The position numbers and the translations under genes were made by a program. A stretch of DNA of 64,000 nucleotides from NCBI GenBank assembly GCA_002633005.1, contig NMRA01000636.1, forward strand, positions 146,696 through 210,695, read 5' to 3'. Every line of letters starts with the position of its first letter. Within the stretch, counting starts at the first letter, position 1. Shown here piece after piece: positions 58,291-64,000 of this stretch. The notes under the pieces were generated by a model. It ran no database searches. It was not told where the DNA came from and saw only the letters and a program-made list of their open reading frames with translations. The stretch is from Phoronis australis. Taxonomy: Eukaryota; Phoronida; Phoronidae.

Positions 58291-61200
58291 ACTCATGTGT
58301 CAGTAGGCTTTAACACCCATGTGAATTCAAAATTATCTTCACTGAAAAATACCAGCAGATGATTTTTTCTATCCAACACAAACAACAGTAAATATCAAGT
58401 AGTTCAAAAAGGTATAAATTATGGATAACTCACAGCTAAAACAATTATAGAAGAAATGTCCACACTCACATAAAAAGTACTGGTACTTCAAAATCTCACG
58501 GCACCAAACATGAACTATTAGGCTACTCCTTAGTTGTACCTCTTTTATGATTCAGTAAAACAAGCTGTTAAAAGACTTCACAATTGCAACTTAAGAATTT
58601 TGCTGTCTCTTACATTGCACCACAATCTGCAATGAACTGAGAAAATATTGATTTGCGTGTATTTATAAAAAGTGAAATTGCGATTTACAATTCCACTTTC
58701 AGTTATTCAACAACTTTCTGCTTGTGTCATGAAAGTTGAACAATGGTTCCCAATTTCATTCATAAGTCACCAGCTGACCCAGTTTTACAAACAGAAAGGG
58801 GATTGGCCACACAAGTCGAAATCTTGTGAATGAAGTTAAGACGGCCTTTTGAGTAAGGCGGTGTTATTTTGAGAAGGTGGAAAAGAACGACCAAAACTAA
58901 TATGGTGAGGTTTCCATAGATGAAGTTAAAATATTGACAAACATGATAATCGTGGTATTATAAGCGCGATCCAGAAAACATTTCGAAAAGCACTCTGTGA
59001 CCGCCTTCAGTTTCACGTCGACGATCCCACGCGCCAAGTCGCTAGCAACACCCAACACAAAGCCAACAAATGTTTAGCAAATTCTCAATGAAAATGACGT
59101 TTCTCCCAAATTTTCAACGTTGACATTGCATAACACAATTAAATGTCATACTCACCACGTTTCTTCTGCACATATGTGGTTATTAAAGAAAACGTGTAAG
59201 AACTTTGACGCAAGGTCAAAAATTGCGAGAGAACAGAATGGAAAAATTACAGAAGGTGTCACTGTTGTTCATGACGTCACAGACACGAATTTCGATTGGG
59301 AGAAATGAAAGTTAATCTATTGCTGTAGTGTGGAAAACCTGCCGTGTGCTAAACATATTCCTTTGGGTTTTAACTTTAGTCCAACACAACTTACACAACT
59401 ACTTGAATTAGTGGTCTTTTACGACACTTTTGTGTCATCATGCCCACAGATTCCACGAAAACCGTCGTTCAAAATCTGGCTTTGAAATTTGCATGACACA
59501 TACACACGTGTTAATTTTGAGTGGGAAATCCCGAATAAAACGGTGACTCAAGGTCTCGTCACAGCCACCATATCTCCACAACACCCGAAGAACAAGAGGG
59601 ACAACAACCTTCAGATGAACCAAGGACTTAATGTCTGGCCCGGGGAGTCTTGGATGGATGTGACCTGTTGATAGCATCGATCCATGCGGCCGCCCTTTTG
59701 ACTGAAGGCCCAGTGGTTGTGCTCACACAACCATTAAAGATCAATTCTTGCAGGGTCCATATGATGATAGAATTAACAATCACTCTTTTCCACTTTTAAT
59801 TAAATTAAGCCTTTTATATTGAAGGGTCCCCTTTCAGATGGGGTCCTCCCTCTCCGGCGAGGCGGCCCGAACAATTGGTCATGGCCTATCTTCACTCCGG
59901 CACCCGCTATCAATCTTCACGAGGTGAAAAAAAAAATGATTCAGTTTCATCGTAAGATAAACAAATTCATGTAAAGCAGAGAAGTATCTAGACATTCGGC
60001 CAAATAACCAAAAATAATTGTAATAGTGAAAACTATAATAGCTTAGATCGCCAGAGCTAATTGGACATTTCCAGAACTTGAAAAACACTTTGTAAATTAC
60101 ACAAAGGAAATATATCTGTTAGCGATAAAATGCCTGTTCTTTTCATCATATTATCTTTAAAATAGTATTTCTGCGAAGATCGTTATTAGGAATTGTTTTG
60201 TTAGGATCTCCTACATCATGTTGCGAAACAAACTGATGACCCGTGTGACCTTCGGGAATTGCTTGTGATCTGCCGCTTTGATAAAAAACGACTTTGTTGG
60301 ATTTTGGTTTACATATGTCTATATCTAGTACAATTTTTGACAATTAGAAGCTAAGCTTGTAATAATTGATGATAATTCAGTGAACGTAGGTTCCAAGACG
60401 AAGTTGACAACTAAATCCCTCCTCCAGAACTAAGTACCATTAGACGATTTCTGTCCGTTATAGAAATGACCTCAGACAGTTCTACAGGGTATCACAAAAA
60501 TGTGCTCACAAATCAAATAACAGTAAACGCATTTTTATTCACGTAGGGCCAAGATTAGTTGTTTAAATTCACAAAAAGAGATTTTAAAAACTAATCGTTT
60601 GTTTTGCCAATTTCGTCCATACAGAGCAGGTGATGACTGACGCATCGACACGGTTTCAAACACGGTCTAACCATGCACTAAGCCTGTGTGCGCTGAGAAT
60701 CTGATCCACCTGGGGATCTGAATATTTGACTGACTTCCCGATGTACGAGTACATCTTTGGGACACCTTGTACACCATTTGTCCTCAGACACCAGAAACAA
60801 GGCTATAGAAAGGATTTTGAAACTGCATCAAAGGCAGTACCAATGATTCTGGAACCTCACCTTTTCAAAATATACCTTTAAAGCATGGCCCTCAAAAATG
60901 AGCTTTCAATCTTGACCTTTGTCGGACCAGTGCAGACGGATAGGTACCAGGTGGGCTGCCTTTCTAAAGTAGCTGAACTGACCTATAGCTCATCCAGTTC
61001 GGATTTCAGCTGTAGTTTACTTGCAGTGCCAGATTAAGGGTGTACGGGGCGCTAAGGTATGAGTACGGGGCCCCACCAACTAATCTGAGGCAAATTGAAA
61101 GTCGAAATAACCAATGTATTCCTATCGGAAAAGCTCTCACTATAATCGTAATAGTGACCGTTTAGAATGCGAAGCTACACGTGCGTCAAACGTCACTGAT

Positions 61201-62640
61201 GATGCGGGGCAGTTTATTGGCTCCTGACCTCTTACGATTTTGCGAAATTCTGTTTTACTTTTGCATTTTTTTATTTACCATGCAACTCAAAACATGTTCA
61301 ACACAGATTTCAAATTCAGGAAAGTTAATCCGACCTTTGCCGATTATTTGAACCAAGTTCTTGAAATCTTTTTGACCAGTGCAGTCAGGCCTTTATCTGC
61401 AAAGCATGGAAATGCTGCAGTTCACCAATAAGGTTGTCGTCTACCACGTCGGCTGAGTGGATATTCCTTCTTCAGCATTTCAACTGGCTCACGTAACTGA
61501 GCTCCCTATCCGTCCAGGTCCAAAAACCGTCGAATGAACCGTTGCTGAATACGTCACTTTACACGGTACTCGAATTCTGCCCTACATGGATTAATTCTGC
61601 CCCAGAACTGCATATCCGGGGTATTTTGATATATGAGACATTTAACTGTGGGGTTGCAAAAATTGTGGGGTATATATAATGCTCCACAATTTCAGACCTA
61701 TCAGAAACTGTTATTTAGCACGCACAGTGTCTCCACGTGTATTTTGCCAACAACTTGGTTTCGTAACTATGAAGGAGGTCACCCAAAAGAGGTCACTGTT
61801 ATTACAAGAGTGCAATGCAACACAGACTGTCCATACATTGATACAGTGTTATGTAATAACCATGAAGGATATTAAGTTACTCGACATTCCGCTGTTGATT
61901 TTCAAGTGTTTTAGAGTTTGAGTTGAACATCCGTTTTAGAGTTAGAGTTGAGACAAGTTTTCATTGGTTTTGCCTAGCTGGAACTAGCATGTTTGTCAAG
62001 AAGATGGCACTTTCGAGAGACAAGTCTATGATAAGTCTTTCGAATTTCTTAATATTCTGATTATTTAAATAATTGCAAATTCTTGGCATCATGGGTGGCA
62101 TGCAGGGCCCAGTAGAAATTACTAATAGTGCAGAAGGTGCGGCCAAATACTCGCACTTGTCCCTCGTAAATTATTTCAAAATCCAATCATCCACTTTATT
62201 ATGAGCTAAAGAATTTCTTTTACTATAAAAACTCCTGAGATTTGTAGATTTCTTTGCTTTATATACCTGAAAAGGACTGCTTTCCTCATGGGCTCAAAAC
62301 AAAATTGCTTAATGAAGTTACTGTTGATTATGTCATAACTGGGAGTATAGCAAAAAGCTTATAATTATAGTCAGTAAGAGAGTCATTTTTGCTGGAGACA
62401 TCTACCAAAAAACAACCACGACAGTTGCATACAAACTGATCAGAACAGAAGGTCTGATTGAAATACAACTGAAGTAAAAGTCTTGACAGATTTCACCTAT
62501 TATCTCAGGTTGAGGTGTATTTACAAGCAAAGCATTGGTCGACGGCACGAGTCTCCTAGAATATTCAGGAAGTTTTCTCAAGGCGAGTGATTTTTTTAAT
62601 ATTGTTTTAAAAATACATTTATTAACCCAGAAATTCTAGT
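58291..62640. other. Long stretch without recognised gene
   Basis: No known protein motif, repeat partner or RNA gene was found. Short frames at 59,120-59,308 and 59,489-59,671 include similar phrases (NFDWEK and NFEWEIP, each after a T/V-rich stretch), which may mark two diverged copies of one small repeat. Confidence 0.4.
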
Positions 62641-62663
62641 AATAACGATTGCTGGATAAGCCT

Positions 62664-62737
62664 GAGGTTGGGTAGGCAATGACCATCGCCTCTGTCGGGC
62701 CAACAGAGGCGATGGTCATTGCCTAGAGGTTGGGTAG
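62664..62737. repeat. Perfect 23-bp hairpin inside a 12-bp direct repeat
   Basis: Arms 62,673-62,695 and 62,703-62,725 are exact complements with a 7-nt loop (CGGGCCA). GAGGTTGGGTAG occurs at 62,664-62,675 and 62,726-62,737. A 34-bp G-rich run (62,743-62,776) follows at once. Confidence 0.95.
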
Positions 62738-62742
62738 CTCCA

Positions 62743-62776
62743 GGGGGGGGGGGCGGGGGGATGGGGGAGAGAGGGG
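62743..62776 (+). repeat. G-run / potential G-quadruplex
   Basis: Runs of 11, 6, 5 and 4 G are separated by single or few bases, enough for a four-tract quadruplex on the plus strand. Sequencing errors in length are likely here. Confidence 0.7.
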
Positions 62777-62921
62777 AAGACTTTCGTACACTCATTCACA
62801 GGCATATTCACTCGATTGAGTTAACTTAAATTTGCCTTTACATAAGCATATCTTTATGAAAAAACTCGGTGTTCTTACAGTAAAACAAAATAGTGGTTAA
62901 AAAGTAACATCATACGTTGTT

Positions 62922-63479
62922 TTAGTCGTGAGCTTCCTGCAAAACCATCCACTGTTCTAATGTTTTATCTGAGGCGTTAAGTGCAATAAGGTTCATTGAG
63001 TCAAAAAGTACAAATTTAAAATTATTGAAATATGGTTGAGACCCATCTCTCGATGACGTATAAATATTTCGCATGAGTATAGTGATGATCAAGATTTCAC
63101 TTAGTTTTCCACAGACGCAATCTAAAAAGTGATGTAGAGATGATTTAAAGTGCAAGTTAATTATTTTATTTGCGAAATTGTGCAAGGAATACCAGAAATG
63201 TTTAACGCAGAAGCAGGTGTAGACATATGCAAGTCTGGAGGTCGCCACATTAGGGACATTGGTCGCTTTGTGAAATACCAAAAAATTTAACATCTTGTTA
63301 ATATAAATTCTTTTGTGGATGAAAAAATATTTAAACATTGTCAAATGATGGTTTAATAGGAGAATGAAAGGCAGACTATACGTTTCTTTAATTTCGTTAT
63401 CTGTGTAGTAGTTGAGTAAAGATACAAAATTATCAGGTTTTACAGAAAACTTGTGAATAAACACGTTCTGAACCATCAA
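62922..63479 (-). pseudogene. LINE (L1/Tx1-like) reverse transcriptase C-terminal remnant
   Basis: A 185-codon minus frame reads IKETYSLPFILLLNHHLTMF, then YFFIHKRIYINKML, then KHFWYSLHNFANKIINLHF and RNIYTSSRDGSQPYFNNF. This is the layout of the tail of L1/Tx1-type LINE polyproteins: a W/Y..PF......L..FQ/FKY...H..I..N..L block, a Cys zinc knuckle followed by FW..L, then an IY.R...P....F block. The zinc-knuckle cysteines are only readable in a neighbouring frame, so a compensated shift is likely. The 5' part would lie to the right but is replaced at 63.49 kb by another repeat. Confidence 0.5.
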
Positions 63480-63485
63480 TTGCTA

Positions 63486-63600
63486 TTATTACTCTGCGCG
63501 TGTAAGCGCAGAGTACTGTTGTTCCTGGGTTTTCTTCAATTTTATTACTCTGCGCGTGTAAGCGCAGAGTACTGTTGTTCCTGGGTTTTCTTCAATTTTA
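63486..63600. repeat. 56-bp direct duplication with hairpin ACTCTGCGC...GCGCAGAGT
   Basis: ACTCTGCGCGTGTAAGCGCA begins at 63,491 and again at 63,547. Each copy forms a 9-bp stem with a 6-nt loop, followed by GTACTGTTGTTCCTGGG. A (TTCTTA)n tract (63,600-63,650) comes next. The rest to 64,000 looks like the body of an interspersed repeat whose end is this hairpin. Confidence 0.85.
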
Positions 63601-64000
63601 TTCTTATTCTTATTCTTATTCTTCTTATTCTTCTTCTTATTCTTCTTCCGACCAACTTTGAGCCTTAATAACTCCAAATTGGGTGCAGGTACGGTCTTTA
63701 AATTCAGCATATGAATTTTGACAGTATATAAATTTTGATTGGTTATATAATCATATTCCATATTGCACCGAAAGAGGTCGTTTGGTGCAAAGGTCATATA
63801 ATTTTCAAAATGCTACTCCTCCTTCAGTTTTAAAGCTATCTTTTTCAAATTCGGTGCACAGGTATAAGTCAACATGACAATTTAAAAAATTACTTTTCTA
63901 AGTAATCGGGTCATCCAATCAGGTGAAATAGGTCAAAGGTCATTAGGTGCAAACTAAAATTTTGAGCTAGACACTTCAAATTGACAGGTCTGATTGCCAC

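Overview
The window is animal nuclear DNA. It has GT-AG introns, an exon pair from a conserved metazoan phosphatase gene, THAP-type transposases, LINE remains and many fossil transposons. Nothing looks bacterial or viral. Lineage cannot be fixed from the sequence; the repeat style (about 150-bp tandem cores, TTAA-targeted THAP transposons) fits an invertebrate deuterostome or a mollusc-like marine animal.

The only host gene I can support is a PTP4A/PRL phosphatase on the minus strand. Coding exon 1 lies at 19,179-19,331 and exon 2 at 3,346-3,438, joined by a 15.74-kb intron. The catalytic exons must lie beyond the left edge, and any 5'UTR exons lie to the right of 19.3 kb.

Almost everything else is mobile or tandem DNA, often nested. 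(1) Four copies of a TTAA-flanked, Kolobok-like transposon (15.98-17.81, 22.08-23.77, 36.07-37.77, 48.89-49.77 kb) carry a broken THAP transposase gene; two also carry, on the opposite strand, the start of a second gene with a P2X7-tail-like Cys-rich motif. (2) A second TTAA/THAP element is at 40.24-42.14 kb, with a further THAP pseudogene at 42.45 kb. (3) A TA-flanked family (6.49-8.21 kb, with relatives near 31 and 43.5 kb) and a related CCGTAA family (33-35.7 and 46.7-47.6 kb) are present. (4) A 6-bp-TSD hAT-like MITE occurs twice. (5) Foldback elements are at 4.2-5.3, 24.7-25.1, 29.4-30.1 and 56.7-57.2 kb. (6) Two dead retroelement pieces lie at 55.4 and 62.9 kb. (7) A ubiquitin-protease pseudogene lies at 10.7-11.5 kb.

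Two unrelated tandem-repeat families stand out. A roughly 150-bp unit (pearl/Helentron-like) forms arrays at 0-2.5, 13.2-14.8, 45.6-46.7, 47.6-48.6 and 55.1-55.4 kb. A roughly 115-bp minisatellite fills 51.4-53.2 kb. Each unit of both carries a CTCF-core-like motif (CCACTAGGKGGCRC or GCAGGTGGCGC), giving dozens of candidate sites in one window.

Three single-N positions (7,430; 28,335; 29,956) mark assembly joins. Two are flanked by identical duplications of 209 and 114 bp, which suggests collapsed or stitched haplotypes.
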